Source: Parasponia andersonii
Taxonomy: Eukaryota > Streptophyta > Magnoliopsida > Rosales > Cannabaceae
Length of the DNA stretch: 64,000 nucleotides
Reading direction: 5' to 3'
Assembly (NCBI GenBank): GCA_002914805.1
Contig: JXTB01000131.1
Span: 306,170-370,169 of the forward strand
Part shown: piece by piece, positions 22,621 through 34,232 of the stretch
How positions within the stretch are numbered: the stretch's first letter is position 1
Layout of the letters: each line of letters begins with the position of its first letter
Program-made: the position numbers and the translations under genes
The notes under the pieces: model-generated
What the model was told of the DNA's origin: nothing
The model's database searches: none
Seen by the model: only the letters and a program-made list of their open reading frames with translations

Positions 22621-23793
22621 GGGTAAATTCCACAGCAAGAGACTTATAACTAATGCCAATCCGTTGTCCCTAAACTCAACTCAAGAGCCAACAATTGCTG
22701 TGCGGTACGTACCATAGTGTGACGCCGAAAATGGTTTCCTCCTTTCCAATATCAAAATGTCATGCCTTCTTTCTTTCTTTCTTTCTTTCTTTTCATTCTT
22801 TTCATTCTCCTACTTTTTCAGGGCAAATCCCCGCCTTTGCTTTTTGCGAATTGCCTAACCCCGTTTGCTTCTTCTTATACAGATACGTGTATATTTTGAC
22901 TCTTAATTAATTATAATCCTTATTTTAATCCCATTAACCTTATAAATCAATCCCATTAGTCTTAATCCCGTTGCGTAGGCTTTGACAAAATGATTACCAT
23001 ACTTTCAAACCACCAAATGCGTCACTAACCATTTATTAAGATCTAAGTACATGTATTGTTTTATTGATCATGGTGGGGCCCTTTTGTAAAGTCGTGTGGA
23101 CCCCAACACTACTAATTAATCAATTGTGTTTCGCCATTTCAAACAACAAGCAATATTTAATTCCCATTGGCGAAATTACGGTCCAAGGAAAATCACAGTT
23201 TGAATCTGACTAACGAACCACTGAACCATGTTTATTAAGGTCCAACGATAAAAAGAAAGTCTTCGAACTGTATTCTACGAATTGCGTGCACGTTACTGAT
23301 AGCGTGTTATTAAGATTTTTGAGACCGACATTTGACGACGCAACTGTATGAAATTGAGGCCTCAGGTAAAAAAAATTCACACTAATTCAAGGACAAAATC
23401 GTAAATCCGTACCATCGAGGTGAGAATGAATGGGAATCCAGAAACAGAAAAACATCGCTGTGCTATCATCTTTGCATGTTGATGTGCTTTTTCTTGACTG
23501 GTTAACGTTTCTTCCTCTTGACCTTTAAGCAAAAATAAAAACAAAAAAAAAAAAAAAGAAAGAAATTTTGCAAAATCTGATTGGCTAGTGGAATTTGAGC
23601 CATATTCGCTTAATTTGAGCCATTGTAGAGGCCAATTCTAGATCTAGAATTAAAGTATGGGAAGATCAATAATAGAAATTATACAAAATAAATGCGTAAT
23701 TTCTTCTACAAAAATCAGATATTACATACAATTTACATGTAAAAACTATCTTTTTTTTTTTTTTTTCTCATCTAGTGATCAATAGAAAAATTA
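22620..23793. other. Intergenic DNA left of the LSU copies
   Basis: No gene is recognised. A TTTC tetranucleotide array lies at about 22768-22792. The part nearest 23793 should be 3' flank of the LSU gene, since LSU reads leftwards. Confidence 0.45.
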
Positions 23794-24306
23794 CAAGCGA
23801 TCACAGACGGTGAAACAGAGGACCACACAAGACTAAATCAATCCACGAAAATGAAAGAACAAAAGGCCCCAAAACGGACGGCTCAGATTATTCTACACTG
23901 TAAAGATGATCGACGACGATCGTCATCGAAATCACCGATGTTGATCGATCAAAACCCAAATTTGTGAGAAGAAGCGGCAGCCTCCGTGGGGATCGAAATG
24001 GAGGCGGCCTGGAGGAGCTGCTGGGCGCGGGAGAGCTGGTCCATGAGGGAGATGATGCGCGCGTTGTAGGAACGCGCCTCGTTGACGGCCTCGGCTTCGA
24101 GCTCGCCGAGCTGGGAGCAGAGCCGCTCCTCCGCCTCCTCGGCCACGCGGAGCCTCCGCCAAGCCTTGACGAGCTCCGTCTTCATCTCCTCCTCCCTCTC
24201 CTGGCTCCGCCTCAGCTCCTGCTCCAGCTCCTCGTTCCTCTTCTTCAGTATCTGGTCTTCTTCCAAATTTGGCTTCGTCACCGCCATTGTTATCTTCTTC
24301 TTCTTC
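23794..24306 (-). repeat. Near-identical LSU block, copy A
   Basis: About 513 bases, nearly identical to 24308-24820, starting with the same CAAGCGATCACAGACGG. Both hold the whole LSU coding region and its 3' flank. Differences I can see are a few single bases (24 kb region: GATCGAAATGG/GATAGAAATGG, GATGATGCG/GACGATGCG, TTGTAGG/TGGTAGG). The block stops at an N (24307), within the GAA-type run that precedes the ATG. Confidence 0.85.
23949..24287 (-). CDS. LSU: LSU-like protein, copy A (no own promoter in this assembly)
   Basis: 112 residues, one exon. It differs from copy B in only a few residues (SYNARIIS here, SYHARIVS in B). The sequence directly upstream of the ATG stops after about 19 bases at the N at 24307 and then continues with the 3' flank of copy B. 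This copy therefore has no visible TATA box or UPE-box. It is either a genuine tandem duplicate with its upstream part lost, or the other allele placed in line. Arabidopsis does carry a tandem LSU pair here (LSU4, LSU2), so a real pair is not excluded. Function is as for copy B. Confidence 0.6.
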   Translation of the reverse strand: MAVTKPNLEEDQILKKRNEELEQELRRSQEREEEMKTELVKAWRRLRVAEEAEERLCSQLGELEAEAVNEARSYNARIISLMDQLSRAQQLLQAASISIPTEAAASSHKFGF

Positions 24307-24307
24307 N
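24307..24307. other. Single N join between the two LSU copies
   Basis: The N lies exactly where the first LSU block ends in a TTC run and the second begins with CAAGCGATCACAG. It looks like a scaffold or contig join. Confidence 0.8.
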
Positions 24308-24462
24308 CAAGCGATCACAGACGGTGAAACAGAGGACCACACAAGACTAAATCAATCCACGAAAATGAAAGAACAAAAGGCCCCAAAACGGACGGCTCAG
24401 ATTATTCTACACTGTAAAGATGATCGACGACGATCGTCATCGAAATCACCGATGTTGATCGA

Positions 24463-24801
24463 TCAAAACCCAAATTTGTGAGAAGAAGCGGCAGCCTCCG
24501 TGGGGATAGAAATGGAGGCGGCCTGGAGGAGCTGCTGGGCGCGGGAGAGCTGGTCCATGAGGGAGACGATGCGCGCGTGGTAGGAACGCGCCTCGTTGAC
24601 GGCCTCGGCTTCGAGCTCGCCGAGCTGGGAGCAGAGCCGCTCCTCCGCCTCCTCGGCCACGCGGAGCCTCCGCCAAGCCTTGACGAGCTCCGTCTTCATC
24701 TCCTCCTCCCTCTCCTGGCTCCGCCTCAGCTCCTGCTCCAGCTCCTCGTTCCTCTTCTTCAGTATCTGGTCTTCTTCCAAATTTGGCTTCGTCACCGCCA
24801 T
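24463..24801 (-). CDS. LSU: LSU (RESPONSE TO LOW SULFUR) coiled-coil protein, copy B
   Basis: 112 residues in a single exon. The start is at 24801 (MAVTKPNLEEDQILKKRNEE). The frame stays open further upstream, but a TATA box at 24888-24896 limits the transcript, and the family proteins start near here. Residues about 9-90 form a continuous coiled coil with the LSU core WRRLRVAEEAEERLCSQLGE and the SLMDQLSRAQ end. LSU proteins are small hubs of cytosol, nucleus and chloroplast that bind many partners. Their genes are strongly induced by sulfur shortage through SLIM1/EIL factors. The upstream UPE-box fits that control. The neighbour HP30 is the same as in Arabidopsis. Confidence 0.92.
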   Translation of the reverse strand: MAVTKPNLEEDQILKKRNEELEQELRRSQEREEEMKTELVKAWRRLRVAEEAEERLCSQLGELEAEAVNEARSYHARIVSLMDQLSRAQQLLQAASISIPTEAAASSHKFGF

Positions 24802-24887
24802 TGTTATCTTCTTCTTCTTCTTCTTCTTCTTCGAGAAAATTTTTAACCGAAATCTTTGCGTTGCGAAACGTCTGGGAGCTCCACCGC

Positions 24888-24896
24888 TTTTTATAG
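24888..24896 (-). promoter_or_regulatory. TATA box of LSU copy B
   Basis: CTATAAAAAG on the minus strand, about 87 bases before the ATG at 24801. The leader between holds a GAA-type run (about 24806-24833). Confidence 0.75.
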
Positions 24897-24911
24897 CGCC
24901 AAAAAGTAATG

Positions 24912-24931
24912 TGTCCAGGTTCAATGTATCT
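24912..24931 (-). promoter_or_regulatory. UPE-box (sulfur-shortage element, SLIM1/EIL target)
   Basis: The minus strand reads AGATACATTGAACCTGGACA. This fits every position of the UPE-box consensus as I recall it, AGRTWCATTGAAYCTRGACR, described in promoters of LSU-type genes and bound by EIL-family factors (SLIM1 in Arabidopsis). It sits 16 bases upstream of the TATA box of LSU copy B. The match is seen directly; binding is inferred from the family. Confidence 0.88.
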
Positions 24932-24999
24932 AGAGTCGGCCTTTGCAATTTCGTTTCCTGACGTGTTTGCTTCGCTTCCGTAAAAATATAATTTTCCAT

Positions 25000-25805
25000 T
25001 TTTTAAGATCTATTTTATTATATTTTATGAGGTGAATATCGTAACCATGCGCCTGCTTATTTAATTAATAGATTGATGTTGTCCACGTGTTTGCTTCACA
25101 TTTGCTCTGCGCCTCGGAAGTTTGGGAAGGTTAATTCCAATTTGACTATTAACTACTTAGCTAAACGGCGTCGTTTTGCCAAACAACATTTTTCAAAGAT
25201 AAAAATGAACTACTGAAAATTCTTAATTAATGAAAAATCTAAACACTTTTGAAAATATTCAATAAGCTTTCTAGAGGTAATTAGATACAGTTCTAGAGAA
25301 ACAAATATATATTTGTACAAGTGATTAGATACGGTTCTACAGAAAAACATATTTCTAGAGGGATGTAGTTTTGGATGTTCCCCCAACTTCTATATATATA
25401 TCGGTCGTTCTATGAATCCACTGGCTTTACAAGCTATCATAGTATTTTTAACCCCTTAACTATTTAGAATTTGTACGCCAAATTCATGTCTTTATTTTAA
25501 TATCGGCGAATCAATCAAAGAGTAGACTTTTGTTAACGCGGAGATTACAGATTACTGGCGGAAGAAAAGCAATATGCATTAGACTTTTGTTAAGGGGAAG
25601 ATTACTCCATGTGACGTGTTTTTGCGAATTTCCCTGTTATAAAATCCAATTATTGTCACAATCAACAAAATTCTATAGATTGGAAATTTTGTTCAACAAA
25701 AGTGAAAAGAAAAATACTTCAGAAATTAGAGTGCTTATCTTTTTCTTAAATTTTATTTTAATAAATATGTATTTTTTAATAACTTAATGACTATATATAT
25801 ATATA
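25000..25805. other. AT-rich intergenic DNA
   Basis: Upstream flank of the LSU gene followed by AT-rich sequence with a short TA run at 25790-25803. No gene or complete element is seen. Confidence 0.45.
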
Positions 25806-27395
25806 GACCACATATTCCATAGCACATAATATCCCATAGTATGGACCAGCTCAAATGCCATGAGATTATCTTATCTCATCTTAAAACAATATGCACCGTA
25901 TGAATCAACATTCTGAGTTCAAATCCCGAACTCAAACTCCAAGCTCAAATCCCAAGCTTAATCCTAAACTCAATGTACATATGGTCGTGTACTCTGGACC
26001 TTTACATAGATTTACAAACTTAGTACCGACAGTCCAAGGTGTGCACCCTACTAATTAGGAAGTCTTACGCAGATTTCACCAATAGTAGGATCCACCACCA
26101 ATTATGTGTCTCTTAATATCCAAAATATCCCAAGTGTAAGCACACACCACAATAAGTATACTCGGACACTCATACCATACTTAATATTTTAGCTCTCGAA
26201 AAACTAGTAGTATAACCACTGTATTTTGGACAAGTCACAAAATTCAAACTTGTAATCAAAAGTCTTGACAAACCCCACAACATAATACATAATTATCTTA
26301 ATTTCATTATGCAGTTCATATAATTATTCTAAATCATACAATTCACATTTTTCACAAAATGTGACATACTTAAGTTTTCATGAAAAAAAAAATTGGAAAT
26401 CAGGTAATTGAATTCCATACCTCAATAAAGCAAAGATACCATGCTTTGGAGTGCACTTGTTGCCGTTTAGCGGTCATTTGGAGGGTTGCAGGTTGTTTTC
26501 AAACCCTTGATTACTTGCTTTGGAAATGTCATTTTTCTAATGGAACTTCAATTCAAGAAATGGACTTTACCATTGATCTTCTGGCACTCAAATTAGCTAT
26601 GTTAGATATATAATTTGTCCAATTTTGGGATCAGGTTGAAACTCGACCCGTGACATGCAAAACGAGGCAAAATCAGAATTGTTTGATTTTACTTTTTGAG
26701 CACGTTATCAAAATAGTCGATATATATATCTCTTTTACCATTTCATAAGTACATTGCAAAAGTGATATTAAAAATATGATTCAACCGTCTTATCAAAACG
26801 TCAATTTTTGAAACTCAAACCTTAGACTACTCAATAATAGCAACTTTTAATACATACAATGTGATCATGAAATAAATATTTGGAGATTAAAATATGATTC
26901 AACCGTCTTATCAAAACGTCAATTTTTGAAACTCAAACCTTAGACTACTCAATAATAGCAACTTTTAATACATACAATGTGATCATGAAATAAATATTTG
27001 GAGATTTCTCGTGATGAGAAGAATTCAATGAGCCCAAAAACATGCGTTAAAATAGCCAGAATTGTTGCTAGAAATTCAAAAACTCTTTCAGCTTTAAACA
27101 CTTTTTTCTAACGAATAGGGCTCTCCGGTGGCTCGGGACGGTGCCAAAGTTTCTTGGAGTCATGACGAAGCTTCACTGATGGTCAGGGCAATTGGACGGA
27201 GGTTGGAGGTGGAGGTAGCCGATGACACCTTCACAGGGTGGCGACCGAATGACGTTAAAGGGAGGGAGAGAAATATACGAGTGATGGGAGAGACAGAGAA
27301 GAAGAAAGAAAAAAAAAAGTGCAGGGTTTTGTATTAAAAAAAATTGTGAGTCCCACCACTAATGTAAACAAAAAAAATATTAGTAGGGTATTACA
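25806..27395 (-). mobile_element. LTR fragment, minus orientation (copy 1)
   Basis: On the minus strand it begins at 27395 with TGTAATACCCTAC, a common start of plant LTRs, and runs left with LTR-like text (for example around 26010-26110). The left end is not reached, so no TSD can be given. The matching copy is 29393-30850. A 77-codon open frame at 26380-26613 lies inside it and is not a known protein. Confidence 0.45.
26771..27006 (+). repeat. 118-bp direct tandem repeat
   Basis: 26771-26888 and 26889-27006 appear identical (starting AAAATATGATTCAACC). The matching place in the other 3.6-kb copy (about 30352) has a single unit. The duplication is therefore young and specific to copy 1. Confidence 0.85.
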
Positions 27396-27948
27396 CTTGC
27401 TGTATTTTTTTCCCCCTTAATTTAGGCCTTTGTGCATAAAATGTTGTTTTCATAATGATAAATTCATACTTGTATAATCTCTTACACACTGTTGTTTTCC
27501 AATTGCCGTTTTTTTTTTATGTTTTTCTTTTTTCTAATATTCAGTCGGTATTGACTGTGTCGATGTTGTTTTTAGTGGTTACTTCTCTGAACGAGATTGT
27601 CGGTCGTTTATGGTATGGTTGATCAATTCTTCCCTTGGAACGATAGACTAGTATTTGGAGAGAAGTTTAATTGTGGAGTGGACACAAAAGCCGGCCAGAA
27701 AAATGCCCATACTCCTCTAGAATAAATGAATCAAGAAATTAATCCCATAGTTATTTGTAAAATTATTGTTATCTAATCAGCATGTTTCTCGCAGGAAAAA
27801 AGTTCAAATATCGTGATTCATCAACACCGAATTTTTCCTTCTAGATCTTCTTAATTTGAAATTCAAAAATAATTTAGTTTAGATAATATTTTTTGAATGC
27901 AATAATAATATAATTATAAAAACATAAATTACAGGTAAAATTATTAGT

Positions 27949-29391
27949 TGTAAAAACCCGGATTTTGGAAGGATAATTTGGACATTTTATCAATTTTCTG
28001 AATATTATATTAGGGGATTAATTTGCAAAAATTTTGTACAGAATGACTAAATTGCAATTTGGGAGACTGACTTGAAAGAGATTTGAAATTTTGGAGACTT
28101 ATGTGCAATTTTTGAAAAACTTCACAGCCCTGTAAGACAGGGCCACATCCCCTGTCCTTTTTCTTTCTCTCTCTTGGATCTCTCTCTCTGCCCGTCGACG
28201 TCAGACCGCTGCAGGAGTCGCCACCGTCGTTGTCCACTTGCGCAACCGATCGACGATGATTCCGGCTACCATTCGACCTCCAACCAGTCTCGTTGGATTC
28301 GTCTCGTCGCAAGGATTATTAAGGTATATATATCTCAACCCTATTTTGTCCATATTGAAAATTGCTATTTTTGGGTATTTTGAGTTTAAGTTTGACTTTT
28401 TGATCCGGCCGTTGGATTGTGTTTTTGTTATCATTTTTGGATTGTAATCAGAAAGTGGATAAGTTTAATATATATTGCCTATGTTTGGTGACTTGGACGG
28501 AAATCGAGATCAGACAGTCGAGATTTACCTCATTTTGTATGCCACCGGTGCGGTGTGGATCCGGACCCGAATTAGACAAGTTATATGTCTAACCTTGCTA
28601 TTTTGAGTGCTAGGAATTCAGTGAAGAGGTCCGTTTGTGGAATTAAAGCTCTTGTGAGAAGTTGATTTTTCGCAAAAGAACGATCGAGGGCTTGGAATTG
28701 GTTCCCAACCCTCCGGGCGATCATCACCGACACTTTGAGGATTCAATAGCGTGGTATTGCTATTCGAGTGAGGTAGGGATTCAATTACCTCTGTTTTATA
28801 TCGTTTTTGAATAAAGCTTACTTTCTGCAATATATAAGAATAAATGTGATTTCTAAACTATTTAAATATCTGTGATGAGAATTGGTTGTATGAGATATAT
28901 ATTGTATTGCTCTGGAAGTTTTCTGAATGCAGGTTATTTTGGATATATTAAAAATATGGTCATTATGCTACCCGTTTTTCTAGAAAAACCAGAGTATGAT
29001 TATTTTCACACTTCAGTTTTGTATTGCACGTGTCATAGGATCATACATGAGCACCATGTTAGCATCGTGGGTTTAACAAGTGGCGCTGCGTGCCCCACCG
29101 TCGGTGTAGAGTCTTTAAACCCGCGCGGGGTTTTGTTACTTCTGATTACCTCCCTATTTGGCAGGTGTAGGCAATTCAGTTACCCCTCCAAGTTTGGTAG
29201 ACGACACATGGGTGTCCCCTCCAAGTATGGGCTTAGGTATCAGACAGGTTGTTAGGCATACTTAGTGCCATCATTCTGGGTTTCCACAGATGAGAGGATG
29301 AGAACTCATGGGCATGGGTTAATTTGTGTCATGTGCATATGGATTGAATAGTTTTGATTACACTGCTTTTATATATATATGGATTTCCTGT
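27949..29391 (+). mobile_element. Truncated LTR (copy 1 of the TGTAAAAACCC family)
   Basis: It begins TGTAAAAACCCGG after TTAGT, as does the full LTR at 31411. It ends abruptly at the N (29392) in a TA-rich tract. Both copies share the same insertion site and flank, so they descend from one insertion. Confidence 0.7.
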
Positions 29392-29392
29392 N
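29392..29392. other. Single N join between the 3.6-kb copies
   Basis: After this N the sequence jumps back to the start of the block just read (ACCACATATCTCATAGTATGG against ACCACATATTCCATAG). This is consistent with a false tandem join or a true duplication boundary. Confidence 0.8.
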
Positions 29393-31653
29393 TACCACAT
29401 ATCTCATAGTATGGACCAGCTCAAATGCCATGAGCTCATATTATTTTATCTTATTTTAAAACAACATGCACCGTATGAATCAACATCCTGAGTTCAAATC
29501 CCGAACTCAAATTCCGAGCTCAAATCCCAAGTTTAATCCTAAACTCAATGTACACATAGTCGTGTACTCTGGACCTTTACATAGATTTACAGACCTAGTA
29601 CCGACGGTCTAAGGTGTGCACTCTACTAATTAGAAAGTCTTACGTAGATTTCATCAATAGTAGGATCCACCACCAATTATGTCTCTTAATACCCAAAATA
29701 TCCCAAGTATGGTAATAAAGCACACACCACAATAAGTATACTCGGACACTCATATCATACTTAATATTTTAGCTCTCGAAAAACTAGCAGTATAATCACT
29801 GTATTTTGGACAAATCATAAAATTCAAACCTGTATGAAAAGTCTTGACAAACCCCACAACATAATCCATAATTATCTCAATTTCACTATGCTGTTCATAT
29901 AATCATTCTAAATCATACAATTCAAATTTTTCACAAAATGTGACATACTTAAGTTTTCATGAAAAAAAATATGGAAATCAGGTAATTGAATTCCATATCT
30001 CAACAAAGCTAAGATACCACGCTATGGAGTGCACTTGCTGCCGTTTAGCGGTCGTTTGGAGGGTTGCAGGTTGTTTTCAAACCCTTGATTACTTGCTTTG
30101 GAAATGTCATTTTTCTAATGAAGCTTCAATTCAAGAAACGGACTTCACCATTGAACTTCTGGCACTCAAATTAGCTATATTAGATATATAGTTTGCCCAA
30201 TTTTGGGATCAGGCTGAAACTCGATTCGTGACATGTAAAACGAGGCAAAATCATAATTATTTGATTTTACTTTTTGAGCACGTTATCAAAATAGTCGATA
30301 TATATCTTTTTTACTATTTCATGAGTACATTGCAAAAATGATATTAAAAATATGATTCAACGGTCTGATCAAAAAGTCAATTTTTGAAACTCAAACCTTA
30401 GACTACTCAATAATAGCAACTTTTGATACGGGCAATGTGGTCATGAAATAGATATCTGGAGATTTCTCGTGATGAGAAGAACTCAACGAGCCCAAGAACA
30501 TACGTTAAAATTGCCAGAATCGTTGCTAGAAATTCAAAAACTCCTTAAGCTTTAAACACTTTTTTCTAGCGAATAGGGCTCTCCGGTGGCTCGGGGACGG
30601 TGCCACAGTTTCTTGGAGTCATGACGAAGCTTCACCTATGGTCAGGGCAATTGGACAGAGGCTGGAGGTAGAGGTAGCCGATGACACCTCACAGGGTGGC
30701 GACCGAATGACGTTAAAGGGAGGGAGAGAAATATAGAGTGATGGGAGAGACAGAGGAGAAGAAAGAAAAAAAAAGTGCAGGGTTTTATATTAAAAAAAAT
30801 TGTGAATCCCACCACTAATGTAAAAAAAAAAATATTAGTAGGGTATTACACTTGCTGTATTTTTTTTCCCCCTTAATTTTGGCCTTTTTACATAAAATGT
30901 TGTTTTCATAATGATAAATTCATACTTGTATAATCTCTTACACACTGTTGTTTTCCAATTGCCGTTTTTTTTTTTTTTATGTTTTTCTTTTTTCTAATAT
31001 TCAGTCGGTATTGACTGTGTTGATGTTGTTTTTAGTGGTTACTTCTCTGAACGAGATTGTCGGTCGTTTATGGTATGGTTGATCAATTCTTCCCTTGGAA
31101 CGATAGACTATTATTTGGAGAGAAGTTTAATTGTGGAGTGGACACAAAAGCCGGCCAGAAAAATGCCCATATACTCCTCTAGAATAAATGAATCAAGAAA
31201 TTAATCCCATAGTTATTTGAAAAATTATTGTTATTTAATCAGCACGTTTCTCGCAGGAAAAAAGTTCAAATATCGTGATTCATCAGCACCTAGTTTTTCC
31301 TTCTAAATCTTCTTGATTTGAAATTCAAAAATAATTTAGTTTAGATAATATTTTTTGAATGCAATAATAATATAATTATAAAAACATAAATTATAGGTAA
31401 AATTATTAGTTGTAAAAACCCGGATTTTGGGAGGGTAATTTGGACATTTTACCAATTTTCTAGATATTATATTGGGGGATTAATTTGCAAAAATTTTGTG
31501 CAGAATGACTAAATTGTAATTTTTGGGGACTGACTTGAAAAAGATTTGAAATTTTGGAGACTTATGTGCAATTTTTGAAAAATTGCACAGCCCTATAAGA
31601 TAGGGCCACGTGCCCTGTCCTTTTTCTTTCTCTCTCTCTTCTCAATCTTCCCC

Positions 31654-31690
<37 letters not shown>

Positions 31691-32960
31691 GGATCTCTCT
31701 CTCTGCCCGTCGACGTCAGACCGCTGCAGGAGTTGCCACCGCCGTTGTCCGCCTGCGCAACTGACCGACGACGATTCCGGCCACCATTCGACCTCTAACC
31801 GGTCCCGTTGGATTCGTCTCGTCGTAAAGATCATCAAGGTATATATATCTCAACCCCATTTTGCCCGGATTGAAAGTTGCTATTTTTGGGTATTTCGAGT
31901 TTAAGTTTGTCTTTTTGATCTAGCCGTTGGATTGAGATCTGTTGTCATTTTTGGATTGTACTTGAAAAAGGGAGAAGTTTGATATATATATATATATATA
32001 TATATATATTACCTATGTTTGTTGAATGGTACGGAAATCGAGATCAGACAGTCGAGATTTGTCTCGTTTTGTATGCCATCGATGCGGTGTGGACGCAGAC
32101 CTGAATTGGACAAGTTATATGTCTAACCTTACTATTTTGGGTGCTAAGAATTCAACGAAGAGGTCCGTTTGTGGAATTGAAGCTCTTGTGAGAAGTTGAT
32201 TTTTCGCAAGAGGACGATCGATGGCTTGGAATTAGTTCTCAACCCTCCGGGCGTTCGTCAATGACATCTTGAGGATTCAATAGTGTGGTATTGCTATTCG
32301 AGCGAGGTAGGGATTCAATTATCTCTGTTTTATATCGTTTTTAAATAAAACTTACTTTTTGCAACATATGAGAACAAATGTGATTTCTAAACTATTTAAA
32401 TATCTGTAATGGGAATTGGTTGTATGAGATATATACTGTATTGCTCTGGAAATTTTCTGAATGTAGGTTATTTTGGATATATTAAAAATATGGCCGTTAT
32501 GCTATCCGTTTTTCTATAAAAATCTAGTATGATGATTTTACTGAAAAACTAGAGTATGATTATTTTCACACTTCAGTTCTGTATTGTACGTGTCATAGGA
32601 TCATACATGAGCACCATGTTAGCATTATGAGTTTACCAAGTGGTGCTGCGTGGCCCACCGTCAGTGTAGAGTCCTTAAACCCGCGCAGGGTTTTGTTACT
32701 TCTGATTATCTCCTCATTTGGCAGGCGTAGGCAATTCGGTTACCCTTCTAGGTTTGGTAGGCGACACATGGGTATCCCCTCCGGGTATGGGCTTAGGTAT
32801 CAGGCAGGTTGTTAGGCATACCTAGTGCCATCATCCTAGGTTTCCACAGATGAGAGGATGAGAGCTCATGGGTATGGGTTGATTTGTGTCATGTGCATAT
32901 GGATTGAATGGTTTTGATTACACTGCTTTTATATATATATATATATGGATTTCCGGTTTG
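29393..32960. repeat. 3.6-kb duplicated block, copy 2
   Basis: Second copy of the block at 25806-29391, including its own minus-strand LTR start (GGGTATTACA at 30841-30850) and the LTR at 31411. It continues beyond the point where copy 1 stops. Confidence 0.85.
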
Positions 32961-33527
32961 GATTATATATATATGTATGTTTTATACTAAACTAACTATG
33001 CATGAATTTTTCATCACTAAAATATTTTTGACCGGGTAATTATTTTTCTTACTAGGCATTTTATGTTCATCTCTCCTACTTTCTTCCTCAAGTGGTGTCC
33101 AATGCGATTTCGATGATCAAGAGGAGTAAGAGGTCATCTTGACTGTAGTTCATTATCTTAGTAATTCTAGAAGCTTGTTATTGTAGTGTTTAGATTGTTT
33201 GGGTTTTGTGTTAGCATTGAACCAAGATTACTACTTTCTATTTTGTCTGTGAACCTATGTATGTCATTCTAGGATTTGAGTTTCATTGTGGATGATGATG
33301 ATGTTTGGACTTATATTTGATTTCGTGTTTTTAAATAATTATTCGATCTATGTTTAATGGTGCATATGAACTGTGGGAGTGGTTTACGGGATGAAATTCC
33401 GATTATTTTATTTAAATGAACCGTTTTATAAAAACTAGAACTTTTGACACTTTTCAAATAAATAAAAGAATTTTTCACTTTTGTGAAATTTTCCTTTTGC
33501 CACTGACTCGGGTTTTGGGTCGTGACA
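31411..33527 (+). mobile_element. Solo LTR of a Ty3/Gypsy-type element with TTAGT target duplication
   Basis: 2117 bases, TG...CA ends: TGTAAAAACCC at 31411 and GGGTCGTGACA at 33517-33527, imperfect inverted ends. It is flanked by the 5-bp direct repeat TTAGT at 31406-31410 and 33528-33532. No internal coding region and no second LTR lie next to it, so this is a solo LTR left by recombination. The end segment (CCTTTTGCCACTGACTCGGG) resembles the end of the Gypsy LTR at 50330-50368. Confidence 0.82.
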
Positions 33528-33675
33528 TTAGTCCTTCAAGCTTCCAGAATAATCCAAAAATATATATCCCCTCTTATTTAGCTAGTCTTTTTGGTCAAAT
33601 TTTTATTTATTTTTTAACTGCCAATCTTATCCTTATAAGGAAATTGAAATCCAAAACTCCTTTTTTGAAATTTCT

Positions 33676-33753
33676 NNNNNNNNNNNNNNNNNNNNNNNNN
33701 NNNNNNNNNNNNNNNNNNNNNNNNNNNNNNNNNNNNNNNNNNNNNNNNNNNNN
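33676..33753. other. Assembly gap (78 N)
   Basis: Run of N. Open frames that cross it are not real evidence of coding. Confidence 0.99.
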
Positions 33754-34232
33754 TTTTTTTATATAGGAGTATTTTTGTGATTTCCCAGAATATTATATTG
33801 AAAATAAATTTTAGTATCTCTAGCACTGTGGTACCCATAAAAAATTGCCGAGGCACACCATTAAGGCGATTCGCACACCAAGCTAATGTTTGTTCATTTG
33901 GTTCCCTAATTCCCTTAATAATAAGGGACATAATATATAATTTATTTGAGTCGTGGCAGGTTTCTAAGATCAACCCAAAAACTAAATTACATAATCTTTA
34001 GTTATTTGTTGTCATTATGAAAGAACAAATGCATGTGTCTCTATTTTTTGGAAGGTTCATAGTGAACCTTTTCACGTTTCTCACAGAAAAGCAATGTCAA
34101 CACCATATGTATATATATACGTATATACATTTAGTCCAAAATTAAAAAAGTAGAGAGGACAGTATGATTGAGTTATTAAAACATCAAGATAACGTCCCCT
34201 TAAAAAGTAACAATAATAATAAGGAAAAATAA

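Larger units (their letters stand above)
25806..29391. repeat. 3.6-kb duplicated block, copy 1
   Basis: It aligns along its whole length with 29393-32960, with scattered base changes and small indels (a few percent by eye). In order it holds a minus-strand LTR fragment, about 550 bases of unique-looking DNA, and a plus-strand LTR cut off in a TA run at 29391. Copy 1 alone carries a 118-bp tandem repeat at 26771-27006. Copy 2 alone carries a longer CT run at about 31660-31687. Confidence 0.85.

Noticed and set aside
23932..24342. 136-codon minus-strand frame with Arg/Gly/Ala-rich text
   Set aside because: Another frame of the LSU gene; the LSU frame is the real one.
26380..26613. 77-codon frame with a Cys-rich part, also present in the second block copy
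   Set aside because: It lies inside an LTR fragment. Its presence in both copies comes from duplication and not from selection.
33416..33973. Open frames crossing the N gap
   Set aside because: They run through 78 unknown bases and the rest is LTR and AT-rich DNA.
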